In this document: one piece after another, positions 1-9,725 of the stretch
How the letters are laid out: the number at the start of each line of letters is the position of its first letter
Numbering within the stretch: the stretch's first letter is position 1
Origin: Symbiodinium natans
Taxonomy: Eukaryota; Sar; Dinophyceae; Suessiales; Symbiodiniaceae
Direction of reading: 5' to 3'
DNA: 64,000 nucleotides
Assembly: GCA_905221605.1 (NCBI GenBank)
Contig: CAJNDS010000347.1
Location: forward strand, 718,001 to 782,000
Made by a program: the position numbers and the translations under genes
The notes under the pieces: model-generated
Told to the model about the DNA's origin: nothing
Databases searched by the model: none
What the model saw: only the letters and a program-made list of their open reading frames with translations

Positions 1-35
1 GCCGAGCCGACGACGGCGCCGGACCCGGTCCTTCC

Positions 36-1306
36 GTGTCTGGCGACGCCCCATCCGTCGTCGAGCCGGAGCCTGAGGGCACGACGGACATTCCGCCGGT
101 GGGCCAGCCGGTGTCCTACGGCCCGCCATTGTCGTCGGCTGGCGGCGTGCCCCCCAACCGGGCGGCCATGGACGACGACTCCGAGGAGGTCGTCGCTCCC
201 AACGTCGCCAGGACGCCATCGACGAGCCGGTGACCGCGGTGATATCCGGCGACCTCCCGTCGACCCAGAACACCGACGCCGCGCAGGACATCGTGGAGCC
301 CGTCGTCGTCGCCCCGGAGCCGACCCCCGACGCCTCCAACGACCTGATCACCACGGCGGCGCCTACGGGATCGAGCACGGCGGCGGCGCAGGCACCTGCC
401 AAGGCGAAGTCGTCGCCCTACAAGTCGCCGCCGTTGCCGCCACCCCCGGCGCCAGTCGCATTCCCCAACGCGGCTGAGGCGGCCTTGGCGGCGGACTTCG
501 GCTTCTCATCGGCGGCGGCGTGGCTGCAGCACCGGCGGGTCGAGCTGGGCCAGGAGGGCTTCGCCACCGTGCCTCGGCCGGCACGCCCCGGCGAAGCCTG
601 CCCGCCGGCTACGTCGCCTGCGCGCCTGGAGGAGATCCAGCGCCAGATCGACGCTGAGTTGGCGTCCGATCCCTCCATGGCCCCCAGCTGCCGTCGACGC
701 CGGCGCCCTCCACCTGCCCGGCGCCTTCCACCTTCCCCGCCAAGGCGCCGCCGCCGCCGCTCCCGCCCCAGGACCCGGAGCTGGACAGGCTCCACGTCGC
801 GGCTCCAGGAGACCCGGGACAACGCCCGGGCGGCGGCGAGACTGGAGGCCGCCGTCGCCGCCCAGGGCGAGGCGTACGTCGCCTACAAGGCCAGGGTGGA
901 GCGTCGCGGCGCCAGGGCGGAGCATCTCCCGGCGCCCTTGTCGGACCTGGCGCAGCTGCTGGTCTCGACGTACGGCGACCTCGTTCGGCGGGAGGAGGCC
1001 ACCGCCGACGGCGCCGTCATGCCTAGGGCGGCGGAGGCGCCCTACTGGGTCCTCACGGCGCTGCCGCCCGGCGTCTGGGGCGGACGCATCCCAGGCGAGC
1101 ACGCCTCGGCGGGTCGCTTCATCGTCGGCTGGTGCGCCCACCGGTGCTCCAATCCGGCGTGTCGCCTCGGCGATGACCCCGCCGGTCGGCGCCTCCGCCC
1201 CATCGTCTTGGGGCCGGAGGACCGACATTCGCCGCATTTTTGTGCTGAGTGCCATCACCCTCGGCACCAGAAGCATCGGCGCGAATTCGAGGCACGACGC
1301 CCCTGA
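36..1306 (+). pseudogene. Retroelement ORF1, proline/alanine-rich with C-terminal Cys/His cluster
   Basis: The open frame at 230-1306 (358 codons) is preceded by an overlapping frame at 36-233. The N-terminal half is low complexity, rich in Pro, Ala and Thr. At about 690-800 the frame turns into an Arg/Pro-rich stretch while another frame reads like the flanking protein, so two compensating frameshifts are likely. The C-terminal part is a plausible fold containing WCAHRCSNPAC and, about 30 residues later, HFCAECHHPRHQKH. Together these Cys and His residues could form a zinc-binding module. A nucleic-acid-binding gag-like role is inference; I do not recognise the family. Confidence 0.5.
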
Positions 1307-1470
1307 GCGACGCTGTCCCCCCCCGCGAAGTCGGGGGCCATCTTCCGTCGCCTGCCGCGCTACAGCTTTTCGGCGTGGCGGCGGCTGAACTGAGCGCGCA
1401 TCTCCTCGGCGCATCCCTTGGAAAAAGAGGTCTCTTTTGTTTCACTTCGTCGTTGCACTCGCGTGCTGCA

Positions 1471-1483
1471 CCCCCCCCCCCCC
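1471..1483 (+). promoter_or_regulatory. C-homopolymer 82 nt before the recombinase start
   Basis: Thirteen C residues are followed by a T/C-rich stretch with CTCAG and then the ATG at 1565. The same layout recurs before two later ORFs of the element. A pyrimidine tract plus AG upstream of each ORF would suit spliced-leader trans-splicing, which dinoflagellates use, but that role is inferred. Confidence 0.4.
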
Positions 1484-1564
1484 TTGCTTGTTCCGTTTGA
1501 ACTCTCTTTCGTTCCTTGGCTCAGTCCCTCGCGGGCAGATTACTAGGAATTTTCGGCTTGCGTC

Positions 1565-3328
1565 ATGGCGCTCGCCGCTGACGTCGTCGCCGGATCATTC
1601 GGCGAGCTGGCAGCTGCTGTCCAGGCGATCGGCCTGCAGCGCCACCTGCCGACGATCGCGAGCTGCGGGGTCAACCGCATAGGCGAACTGCAGTCGGCGG
1701 CCAGCTCGCTCCTCGCTGCCGGCGTTCCGGCGCAGGACATTGAGATCCTGGTGACGATACGGCCACCGCGGCTGCAGGACCAGGCGCCAGAGCCCTTGGT
1801 GGTGCCAGGCCGTCCGGACGCGCCGGTCCGTCGCCGCGAGGCGTCGGCATCTCTCTCGGCCGCACTGGAGGCGGCGGTGCCGGCGAACAGGAAGAGGGCC
1901 CTCGACGCCCTCGACGCTGACGTTCTAGCGAGCTCATCCAGGCGGCCGGTCGAGTCCAGGCTGAGGACATGGCGCCGCCTCGCCGCAGGGAACCATGGCC
2001 CATCGACGTGGAACTCGTCAGATGCCTGGCGGCCTCCTTCAAGGCCGGCGCCTACAGATCGGCGCAAAACTACTTCGACGCCGCTGTGTGGTTCCAGGAG
2101 GCTTACCTCGCCGGTCTCGCCGCTCGTTAAAAAGGCGATCCGGCGGTACGTCAGGTCGGCCACCAGAGGCCTGCCCGGCGCCAACCTGAAGGACGCCTTC
2201 CCACTCGACGCGGTCGGCGCAGCAGTGGCGCACCTCGACCTAGGCGCCTTCCGCTTCGAGGCCCCCGCCCACTTCGTCGACGTCCTCATCGTCGCCACAT
2301 GGTTCATGCTGCGCGAGATTGAGATTGTGGCGGCGAGGGTGTCTGACATCCAGCTCTCTGAGCGGGAGGTCTGCCTCGCCGTGCCACTTCACAAGGTGGC
2401 CCAGGGCGGCGAGCGGGACCTCACTCGGCGGTCCCTTCGCTGCGTCTGCGAGGCCCGCGTCCACCCGCTGTGCCCCGTCCACGCCGCGGAGAGGCACTGC
2501 CGGCGTCTAAGAGGCGCGGGCCGCCACCGCCCCGACGGCCCTCTTCCCCGGCCCCGACGGCGCCGGCTTCTCCAAGAAGGAGTTCTTCCAGGCGGCGGCC
2601 GGCGTCCTGGCCACGGCGGGCGTCGAGTGCTTCTTCGTCGACACGGCGGGCCGGAAGCGCCCCAGGTTTCAGGGGCACCTGGCCCGGGTCGCCGGGGCCA
2701 CGTTCCTGGCGGCGCGGGAGTGCCGCTCCCGGTGATCCAGCTTCTGGGGCGTTGGTCGTCGTGGGCCATACTTCGGTATACCCAGTCGGCGCCGCTGGCC
2801 ATGGCGCCACTTGCGCCGGCTCAGGCGTTGGCAGCTGGTGCTGCCGCGGCGCTGCCGGCGATCGTCGACCTGACTCACGACGAGGGACCCTCTGGCCCTC
2901 CAGTCGAGGCGAGCCAGCAGGAGGGCGGGGACGCGGCCGCTTCGTTAGCGGCGCCCCCTTCGCCGCAGTCGGACCTGCCCGGGATCGTGTTCCTGGAGGC
3001 CCCCGACGTGGCGTCGGCGATCCCGCCGGTCGAGGAGGAGAATACCTTCATCATGCATCGCCGAAATCGGCGCTTGCACAGGCCAGACCCGCATGAGTCC
3101 AGTAAGGACCCCCTCCTTTTTAAAGCGAGGTGCGGCTGGCCCTATGGGGTTAGATCCCATTTTCGGCTATCGGCGGAACCGCCGGACCCCAGGCGTTGTA
3201 AGAGGTGCTTTAGGCCTCCGGCGCTCGAGGCGCCTTCCCCGACGGAGGAGGTGGAGTCGCCGTCTGCGAACTCAGAGCCCTCGTCGTCCCAGGAGTCCAG
3301 TAGCGGCTCCGACGATTTGGCCGACTAG
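1565..3328 (+). pseudogene. Tyrosine recombinase (YR) of the retrotransposon, frameshifted
   Basis: The enzyme would integrate the circular DNA copy by strand exchange through a 3'-phosphotyrosine. Box I is visible as WFMLREIE with the catalytic Arg codon at 2311. The C-terminal signature is GHLARVAG (His codon 2676, Arg codon 2685), then VIQLLGRWSS and ILRYTQ with the nucleophile Tyr codon at 2777. The HLAR part is in a different frame from the rest. One frameshift lies near 2515-2535 and a compensating one near 2715, so the copy is probably inactive unless these are assembly errors. After the Tyr a Ser/Pro/Glu-rich tail of about 180 residues runs to 3328. The start is the first ATG after the C-tract spacer. 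Confidence 0.75.
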
Positions 3329-3387
3329 TCAGAGAAAAAAGAGAGACGCGCCTGTCGGGCCGCACTCGTCGCTTGCCTCTTCGCCAA

Positions 3388-3397
3388 CCCCCCCCCC
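3388..3397 (+). promoter_or_regulatory. C-homopolymer 88 nt before the third ORF
   Basis: Ten C residues are followed by CTCCCTTGCG and CTTCAG before ATGG at 3485. It is the second member of the repeated C-tract / AG / ATG layout. Confidence 0.4.
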
Positions 3398-3484
3398 TCC
3401 CTTGCGCATGCGCTTGTGGGAAGTTGTGCCCGTCGACGCAGCTCACTTCAGTGATCTTTCTCGTCGTCGTTTTCGGTTGCTGCC

Positions 3485-4050
3485 ATGGCGTCTTCGGCGT
3501 TCGACGCTGCGGACTATGTGCCGTCCTCCTCGACGCACTACACGCCGCAGCAGCTCGGCGATGATGACGACATCTTCGGCGAGGAGGCGGCGAATCTGAG
3601 TCGCACATTGCCAGCGACGCTTCCCTGGACCTCGGGTCAACGGACGCCTCGCCCACGTCGCCTCGCCGCCTGCGCCGCCGGCGGCCGCCCCAGCGGCAGC
3701 AGGCCCGCCGCCCCCGGCGCCAGCTGCGGTGGTCTCGGCATACGGCGTCGTCCACCCGGAGGCCGGTCGGCCTGCCCTGGATGCCGTCGGGCCCGCCGCC
3801 GCCCACGCCGATCCCTTCGGGGGCGCCGCCGGCCCCTGGCGTGGCCGCTGGGGTGGGCGCGACACCGACGCCCTTCACCATGGGGCCCGACGCGGCGGTT
3901 TGGCAGAGTGGAGCCGTACCCACCTGGCCCGGCGCTGGTGCCGGCTCCGTGGGAGTACCCACGGCCCCCACCGCCGACGTCGTGGGCGCCGAGGTGGCCG
4001 GGAGGGCGGCCATTCAGTCTGCAGCCGGCGTCGCCGGCGCCCGGCGGTAG
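3485..4050 (+). pseudogene. Retroelement ORF3, acidic N-terminus and proline/glycine-rich body
   Basis: It starts with MASSAFDAADYVPSSS and an acidic stretch (DDDDIFGEE). The sensible frame then appears to shift to the one open at 3781-4050, which is Pro/Gly/Ala-rich and ends with a stop at 4048-4050. No catalytic motif is visible. It sits between the recombinase and the gag-like ORF, each preceded by a C-tract. It could be the N-terminal part of gag or a linker protein; I do not recognise it. Confidence 0.4.
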
Positions 4051-4251
4051 CGTGGTGGGGATCCACAGGTCGTCGCCGTCGTTTGTGCACGATCGGCGAC
4101 GCCTTGCATGTGGCAGGGCAGCCTCGTCGCACGCCGTCAGAGGTCAATTGACCTTTGTCCCGGCGCACGAGCTGCTTTGCAGTGTTTGTTTCCCCTGAGT
4201 TCATCTCAACGCCGACGCCGAGGAAAAAGGTCGAAGTCCGCCTTCACAGTC

Positions 4252-4253
<2 letters not shown>

Positions 4254-4282
<29 letters not shown>
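4254..4282 (+). promoter_or_regulatory. 29-nt C-homopolymer 90 nt before the gag-like ORF
   Basis: The longest C run in the element. It is followed by CTTTCCTCACC, a CTGCAG and the ATGGCG at 4372. It is the third example of the same spacing (82, 88 and 90 nt from C-tract to ATG). Confidence 0.45.
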
Positions 4283-4371
4283 TTTCCTCACCTCGTCGCT
4301 GCTAACCTCGCATGTCGCTGCAGCTTTTGTTGAGTCGTCGCCCGCCCGTAGCTGTCCGACGGGTCGTACAC

Positions 4372-5582
4372 ATGGCGATCCCGGCGGCCGCTGCCAGCCT
4401 GCTGCCGTTCGACGACTTGGCCCGCCTGGCCGGCGCTGCTCCGCCGGTGGTTGCTTACCTCCGGGCCAGGGGCGTGGACAGGACCTCGACGCTGGCGCTG
4501 ATCGCAGCCACGCAGGAGGACCTGCGGCGCATCCTCCTGCAGCCCTTCGTCGACGGCATCGACGTCGACGGCACCCACCACAAGCTCGACGACCAGCACA
4601 AGGAGGTCGCCGCCGCCATCGTCACCCACATGTGGACAGAGGCCCGTCGTCAGTGGGAGGCACACTGCCAGACGCCGCAGCAGCACCGCCATCGGCGCCG
4701 GCCGGCGCACAGGCGGCCCCGTCGGCGAGGCCAGACGACAAGCCCCCCAAGTCGTTCCTGGCGTGGGCGACGCAGGTGGAGGCCTACAGTCGCCTCTTGG
4801 ACGGCGCCCGTCGGCGGTTTCCCACACAGACGCTCCTCGGCGCCGAGGAGGTGCTGGCCAGGATCTGGCATGAACACACGGCGTCTAGCTTACGCCGGTG
4901 TCTCTCACCGAGATCCTGTCTCGACGCACGTACCAAGCGTCGGGGGAGATTAACCCCCACGCGGTGCGGCGGGCCTCTGGAGCGGCGGAGGAGAAGGAGT
5001 GGTCCCCTCGGACCCTCCTGGCCGTCCTGGACGGCGTCGACGCAGTCAGGTGGGCCTGGATCCTGGTCGATCTGGGGCCGGAGGCGGCGGTCAACGCTTT
5101 CATCGACTGGTTCTCGGCGAAGGCGCGGTCCAGGCCCCCATGATCGAGCAGGTCGTCGATTTTTGGTCGGCGATCGGCTGGACGCTGGCGATGGACCTCC
5201 GCCTCGGCAAGTCCTTCGGCGAGGCGTCCAAGGCGATTATGGAGGACCACGCCCTCTTCTATGAGGTCATGGCGCGGCCGCCGAAACAGCTGCCTCGCCG
5301 CCCCAACCCTGACCACGCCGCCGTCGCCGAGACCACTGACGACGCGGAGCAGCCGACCAAAGGCGCCGGCCGCCGCCGGGGGGGGAGGGGCAGGAAGCCC
5401 AAAGGCGGTGGTCGACTGACGACGCTTGGCCCTCATGGAACGACGACCGTCGAGGCGGCTCCTCCGGCCAGCGCCGCGACGACTGGGGCTCCTGGAACTC
5501 CTGGTCGAGCTCCGGCGGCCAGCAGTGGGGCAGAGAGGCGCAGGAATCCCAGCCCAAGAAGGGCTCCGGCGCCAGGCGCTAG
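4372..5582 (+). pseudogene. Gag-like ORF, frameshifted, ending at an in-frame UAG
   Basis: The coherent protein has to be read through four frames: about 4372-4670, 4665-4890, 4898-5140 and 5142-5400. The last part (about 5409-5582) is rich in Arg, Gly, Trp and Ser (for example DDWGSWNSWSSSGGQQWG), as expected for an RNA-binding gag tail. A helical N-terminal region (LPFDDLARLAGAAPPVVAYL) looks like a capsid or SAM-like fold. The ORF stops at TAG 5580-5582 and the methyltransferase continues in the same frame, so stop-codon readthrough is possible. Role inferred from position and composition. Confidence 0.5.
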
Positions 5583-6640
5583 GTGCCCGACCCGCCGCAC
5601 AAGAAGATCAGGCTATCACACCGGCGCCCCCCTGGCAGGGGAATCATCATCCTCTCGGCGTTCGACGGGGTGGGGGCGGCCCCTTGGCTCGTGTCGAAGG
5701 AGTTCGGCGAGCCCCTGTTGGCAATGGCGTGGGAGACGGACCCAGTTTGCGTCGACCTCTCGACGAAACACATGCCTTGGCTCCAGCACAGGGGCGACAT
5801 CATCAAGGACTCAGCGGGCGACGTCGCCCGCGCCGTGCGGCGGAGGCGAAGGCCATAGTGCTCTGGGCGGCGGCGCCGCCCTGCCAGGACTTCTCCCGGG
5901 TCGCCGCAGGCCGGGGCCACGACGGCGATCGCGGCGGCCTCTTCTCCGTCGCCCTGGACTTCTACGACGACCTCGTCCAGGAGCTCCACGAGTTCACCGT
6001 CGTGTCCCTCTGGGAGAATGTCGTCATGAAGAAGTCCGACGCCGACGTGGTATCCCAGCGGCTGCAGGTGCAGCCAGTCCTGGCCTGCGGGTCCGACTTC
6101 GGTTGGATATCCAGGCCCAGGCTGTGGTGGGCGACGATCGACTGGTCCCAGTTCTCGACGCATCCCCTCTCTGGGGAGGCGCTCCGCTGGTCCCTCAAGG
6201 AGGGCTGGCGCAAGCTCCGCATCGGCGCCCATAGAGCGGCGGAGGATGACCTCAACGTCGGCTCCCTTCGCTTCGACGACGCCGTCAGGGCGGGTCGGGT
6301 TCTCCTACCTTGCGCCACGACGCCGGCGGAAGACGAGAACGGCCGCCCGGCCCCGAAGTCCTGCAGGGGCAGAGTGGCCGACGACGTCAGGGACCGTTGG
6401 CTCCGATCGACGCCAATTTGCGCCCTGGCACTACAGGCAGGAGGCGATGATGTCCGACGAAGCCGGGCGCCTCGTCGTCCCCCCGCCGGCGGTCAAGGAG
6501 GCTCTCCACCACCTGCCCAAGGACTACACGGCGGGCCACGACGACAGGGTGCGCCACCGTCTCGTGGGGAACGGCTGGCACTGGCGCGTCCCGCCTCCTC
6601 TCCATCCTCGTCGTGGCGGCGTCGCTCGGTCGGACAGAGG
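5583..6640 (+). pseudogene. Cytosine-C5 DNA methyltransferase domain of the retrotransposon
   Basis: It would transfer methyl from S-adenosylmethionine to C5 of cytosine. Motif I is ILSAFDGVGAAPW (about 5646-5690). Motif IV is APPCQDFS with the catalytic Cys codon at 5882. Motif VI is WENVVM (Glu codon 6014), motif VIII is SRPRLWW (about 6110-6125) and motif X is HRLVGNGWHW (about 6555-6585). All core motifs are present and in order. One frameshift lies near 5850-5865 and another near 6405-6420, so this copy is probably inactive. Cytosine methyltransferases inside dinoflagellate retrotransposons have been reported, so the fusion is known in kind. It follows gag across a UAG in frame and leads into RT. 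Confidence 0.8.
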
Positions 6641-8225
6641 CGAGGAACCCACCAGTGGGGCCGCCTTCGTCGTCGACGCTGCAGTGGCTCCAGGCCCTCC
6701 GTGACTCCGCCCTCTGGCCTATGGACCCCCCGCCCAGAGCCAGGCCCGCCGCCGTCGACGAGACCATCTCGGAGGCCGATCACTGGCGGATGACTATGGC
6801 GGCGAGGCACGCCCTGACGACGCCGCCAGCCCTGGAGCCCGCCCTAGAATGGGTGCTCAAGGTGGCGAACATGTGGCGCCACGACCTACGGCGCATACGA
6901 CGGGGAGTGGTCCAGGAGCTCAAGATCATGGTCGACGACATGGAGGACACGACCAAGGAGTGGTTGGCGCGTCGCCCATTCCCAGTCCGGTCGACGTTCT
7001 CTGCCCCGGACAGGGATAGGCCGACGCAGGTGCCGCTGCTGCTCCACCTCCTCCCGGGACGCCGGCTACCCCGACGTGAAGTCCCTCGCCGACGACCTTG
7101 CCGACGGCTTCGACATGCTCGGCGAGATCAAGCCCGGGCCGGGTTGGAAGCCCAGAGACGACGACAGGTACTCCAACCCGGCCACCATGCAGGAGCTCAG
7201 GTCGGCGAACCGGCGCTACCTGCTCAAGAGGCTTCCCACAGCCAGGCCCGGCGCCCACTCCGACGCCCTCCTGGCCGAGCTCGTCGAGGAGCGCCGTTTG
7301 GGCCGGGTCATCGGCCCGGCCCGGGCCCCGGCGGACTGGCCGATCAGGACCGTGGCACTGCCCCACATCAAGGACATGACGACGCTCGTCGAGCCGCCGG
7401 ACCACGACATCTTCGTCGCGGCGTCCTTCCCCATCATCCAGGTCGATGAGAACGGCGACGAGAAGCTCCGACGAGGCAAGGACTGGCGGCGGTCAGGGCA
7501 CAACAGCACGGTCAAGGCTACCGACGTCCCGACGCACCACTTCGTCGGTGACTTCGTCGACCTGGCGCGTCGCTTCGCGCATCTGGGGGTCACGCCGTTG
7601 GTCCTGGGTCATGACCTCCTCTCGGCGTACAGACAGTGGGCGGTTAAGCACCCGGCGCATTCGGGAACCTTCTTGGCCACGGAGCACGGCGTGACGCTGT
7701 GGTTCCACCTCGCCATGTGCTTCCGCGCCTGCGGCGTCGGTCTGGAACTTCAACCGCGCCGGAGACGCCCTCCAGGTGCTTTTGCGCCACCTCCTGCTCC
7801 TGGCGGTGGGGCACTATGTCGACGACTTCAACGCCCTGGACTTCCCCGAGGCCGCCCAGGACGCCCACGACGCCTTCTCCGACGTCTTTTCCCTTCTGGG
7901 CCTCAAGACGAAGGCGTCCAAGGCGCACAGTCCAGGGCGTCATGTTCTCGGTCACGTCGCAGGGGGTTCGGCTCTCTCCGACGGAACGGCGTCGGCAGAA
8001 GCTCCTGTTCGCCATCGAAGAGGCGCTGTCGTCGGACCAGCTGGCGCCGCACGTCGCCCACCGCCTGGCTGGCAAGCTGGCCTTCCTCACGCAGGCCATC
8101 TTCGGCGCCCTGGGGAAGGCCGCTCTCAAGCCCATTTACGCCAGGTCGGCGGATGCAGCGGCGGCCTCCGACGACAGACTGTCAGCGGGTCTTCGCGCGG
8201 CGCTGATGGCGCTACGAGGCATCCT
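6641..8225 (+). pseudogene. Reverse transcriptase of the YR retrotransposon, frameshifted
   Basis: Copies the element RNA into DNA. The linker 6641-7060 is helical (VVQELKIMVDDMEDTTKEWL). The fingers/palm begin at about 7080. Visible motifs are HSDALLAELVEERRLGRVIG, RTVALPHIKD, LVLGHDLLSAYRQ (the first palm aspartate), then after a frameshift near 7735 WNFNRAGDALQV and GHYVDDFN with the YVDD box at 7815-7826. A further frameshift near 7925 moves to the frame with RLAGKLAFLTQAIFG (thumb/connection). Frames also change near 7060 and 8230. The order methyltransferase-RT-RNase H on one polyprotein is clear. Inactive as read, unless the indels are assembly errors. Confidence 0.8.
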
Positions 8226-8878
8226 ACGACGGGTGCAGCCCCCTTCCAGCCGTCCGCATCGCGACGAGCCGTCCTCTACGCCGACGCGTTCTTCCAGGAA
8301 GGCGACGTGGTGCACAAAGCAGGGTTTGTGCCACGGTCGGCGCAGGCGCGCCCGACGGACCGCTGGACCAACGGCTGGGGCTTTGTGCTGGTCATCGACG
8401 ACGAGGTCTTCTACAGCAGAGGCGTCGTCCCGGCGTGGTTCCTCCGGCGCTTCGCGTCGAGGAAGGCTTTCATCTACGTCCTTGAGATCGTCGCTCAACT
8501 CCTGCCGTTGCTGGCGTTCGGCGAACGTCTGCCCAGCTTCTGGACGGCGTACATAGACAACGCCGCCGGGCAGTGGGCGCTCCTCAAGGGGTATGGGAAG
8601 GACGACGCCGTCAACGGCGTCCTATCCGCCTTCTGGGCCTCGGCGGCGCGTCATTGCTGGTTCCCAGAGTTTGTCCGCGTTCCGTCGAAGGCCAATGTCT
8701 CCGACGCTGTGTCCAGAGACGATCTTCGCCAGGCTTCGGCGGAGGGCTGGTCCTTCCCGTCGACGACATCCTGGACATCCTCCTGCGTGCCGCCGACGAC
8801 CTCGAGTTCGCCACCGACGAAGCGGCATCGGCGCTCGCATCGGTGTCTTCTGACTGGGTTTTCGGTGCCGGCGCGTAG
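8226..8878 (+). pseudogene. RNase H domain closing the retrotransposon polyprotein
   Basis: It would degrade the RNA strand of the RNA-DNA hybrid. Visible blocks are RRAVLYADAFF (first metal-binding Asp), FIYVLEIVAQLLPLLAF (Glu), TAYIDNAAGQWAL (Asp) and FVRVPSKANVSDAVSRDD (C-terminal Asp), the usual order for DIRS-type RNase H. One frameshift near 8755 leads to the terminal frame ending DWVFGAGA and a stop at 8876-8878. The ORF ends 15 nt before the first direct repeat. Confidence 0.75.
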
Positions 8879-8892
8879 CGGAGAAAGGGGGT

Positions 8893-9018
8893 GCGCCCCC
8901 CCGCGCCGTCCCCGGTTTTCGGCGGACTGGACTGCCTTGGCGCACGTCGCGCTTTGTCGCAAAACGACGTATGTCCGTCCAGCCTTCATTTTGGGTTTAG
9001 TTAGGAGCGGCGCTTGTC
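8893..9018 (+). repeat. 3' direct repeat, copy 1 (candidate B1)
   Basis: 126 bp, near-identical to 9158-9284; the only difference I see is one extra C in the second copy. It starts right after the polyprotein stop and ends GGAGCGGCGCTTGTC. Confidence 0.85.
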
Positions 9019-9157
9019 GTGTAGCACTATTCATGTGCGTTAGGACAAGCATGCGACGAACGACGCAGCCGTTCGTTGCAAGCCGCCTGATTTCAGCTCC
9101 CACCCTCTTCCACCCTGGCGCCAGCCGCCCCCCGGGGGCGTCGGGCGGGTGCAGAAT

Positions 9158-9284
9158 GCGCCCCCCCCGCGCCGTCCCCGGTTTTCGGCGGACTGGACTG
9201 CCTTGGCGCACGTCGCGCTTTGTCGCAAAACGACGTATGTCCGTCCAGCCTTCATTTTGGGTTTAGTTAGGAGCGGCGCTTGTC
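9158..9284 (+). repeat. 3' direct repeat, copy 2 (candidate B2) and right end of the retrotransposon
   Basis: Second copy of the 126-bp repeat. The 139-bp segment between the copies (9019-9157) would be A2 in a PAT/Ngaro-type B1-A2-B2 end. Right after it the base composition changes to the telomere-like-repeat landscape, which fits an element boundary at 9284. Confidence 0.7.
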
Positions 9285-9482
9285 TTTTTTGAAAAAGGGG
9301 GGGAAAGGGTGGGGGGGTGGGGGTTTGGGGCTTGAGGCTCAGGGTTCTTGTCGGATTCATGGTGTCTGTAAGGGTTGTCGGGGTGCAGGGTTGTTATTTG
9401 CAGACTTGGGCGGGGGGGATCTAGTTTATGCTTCGCTAAGAACGTCCTGCCGCCCAAGAAAGAGGGGTTTTCATGTCGCATC

Positions 9483-9620
9483 AACCCTAAACCCTAAAAC
9501 CTACACCCCCCTAAACCTCAACCCCACACCCTTAAACCCTTAAACCCTTAAACCCTAAACCTCAAACGCACAAACCCTTAAACCCTTAAACCCTCAACCC
9601 CAACCCCCCAAACCCTAAGC
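9483..9620 (-). repeat. Degenerate CCCTAAA array
   Basis: CCCTAAA and CCCTTAAA units upstream of gene A exon 1. Confidence 0.8.
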
Positions 9621-9639
9621 CCCAGACCCCAAACCCGAG

Positions 9640-9725
9640 TCGCCCTCAACCCTGTGGCGCATCTGCGAGGCATGGTTGATTGTCGTCTGGGCCGTCGCGC
9701 CCTGGCATCTGAAGCGATACCAAGA
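9640..9725 (+). CDS. Gene A exon 1 of the traced chain (transmembrane)
   Basis: Reads SPSTLWRICEAWLIVVWAV then APWHLKRYQ and ends in phase 2 at a GC donor (9726). Left flank is CCCTAAA-type, right flank TTTAGGG-type. Joining to 10813 restores a Glu codon. The left boundary (AACCCGAG|TCG) is the least certain part. Confidence 0.55.

Larger units (their letters stand above)
1..9284 (+). mobile_element. Tyrosine-recombinase retrotransposon (DIRS/PAT/Ngaro-like) encoding a DNA methyltransferase; 5' end outside the window
   Basis: A GC-rich block with almost no telomere-like repeats, unlike everything after it. It encodes, left to right, a Cys/His ORF, a tyrosine recombinase, a proline-rich ORF, a gag-like ORF, a C5-cytosine methyltransferase, a reverse transcriptase with YVDD, and an RNase H. 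There is no DDE integrase, which with the recombinase places it among YR retrotransposons. A 126-bp sequence occurs twice at the right end (8893-9018, 9158-9284), as expected of the B1-A2-B2 end of PAT/Ngaro elements; A1 would lie left of the window. In described DIRS/PAT/Ngaro elements the recombinase follows RT-RH, whereas here it precedes gag. Many single-base frame changes suggest a dead copy or assembly indels. Confidence 0.8.

Noticed and set aside
506-1414. Minus-strand open frame of 302 codons
   Set aside because: GC-rich DNA leaves the opposite strand open; it is Arg/Gly/Ala-rich without motifs, while the plus strand shows a Cys/His module.
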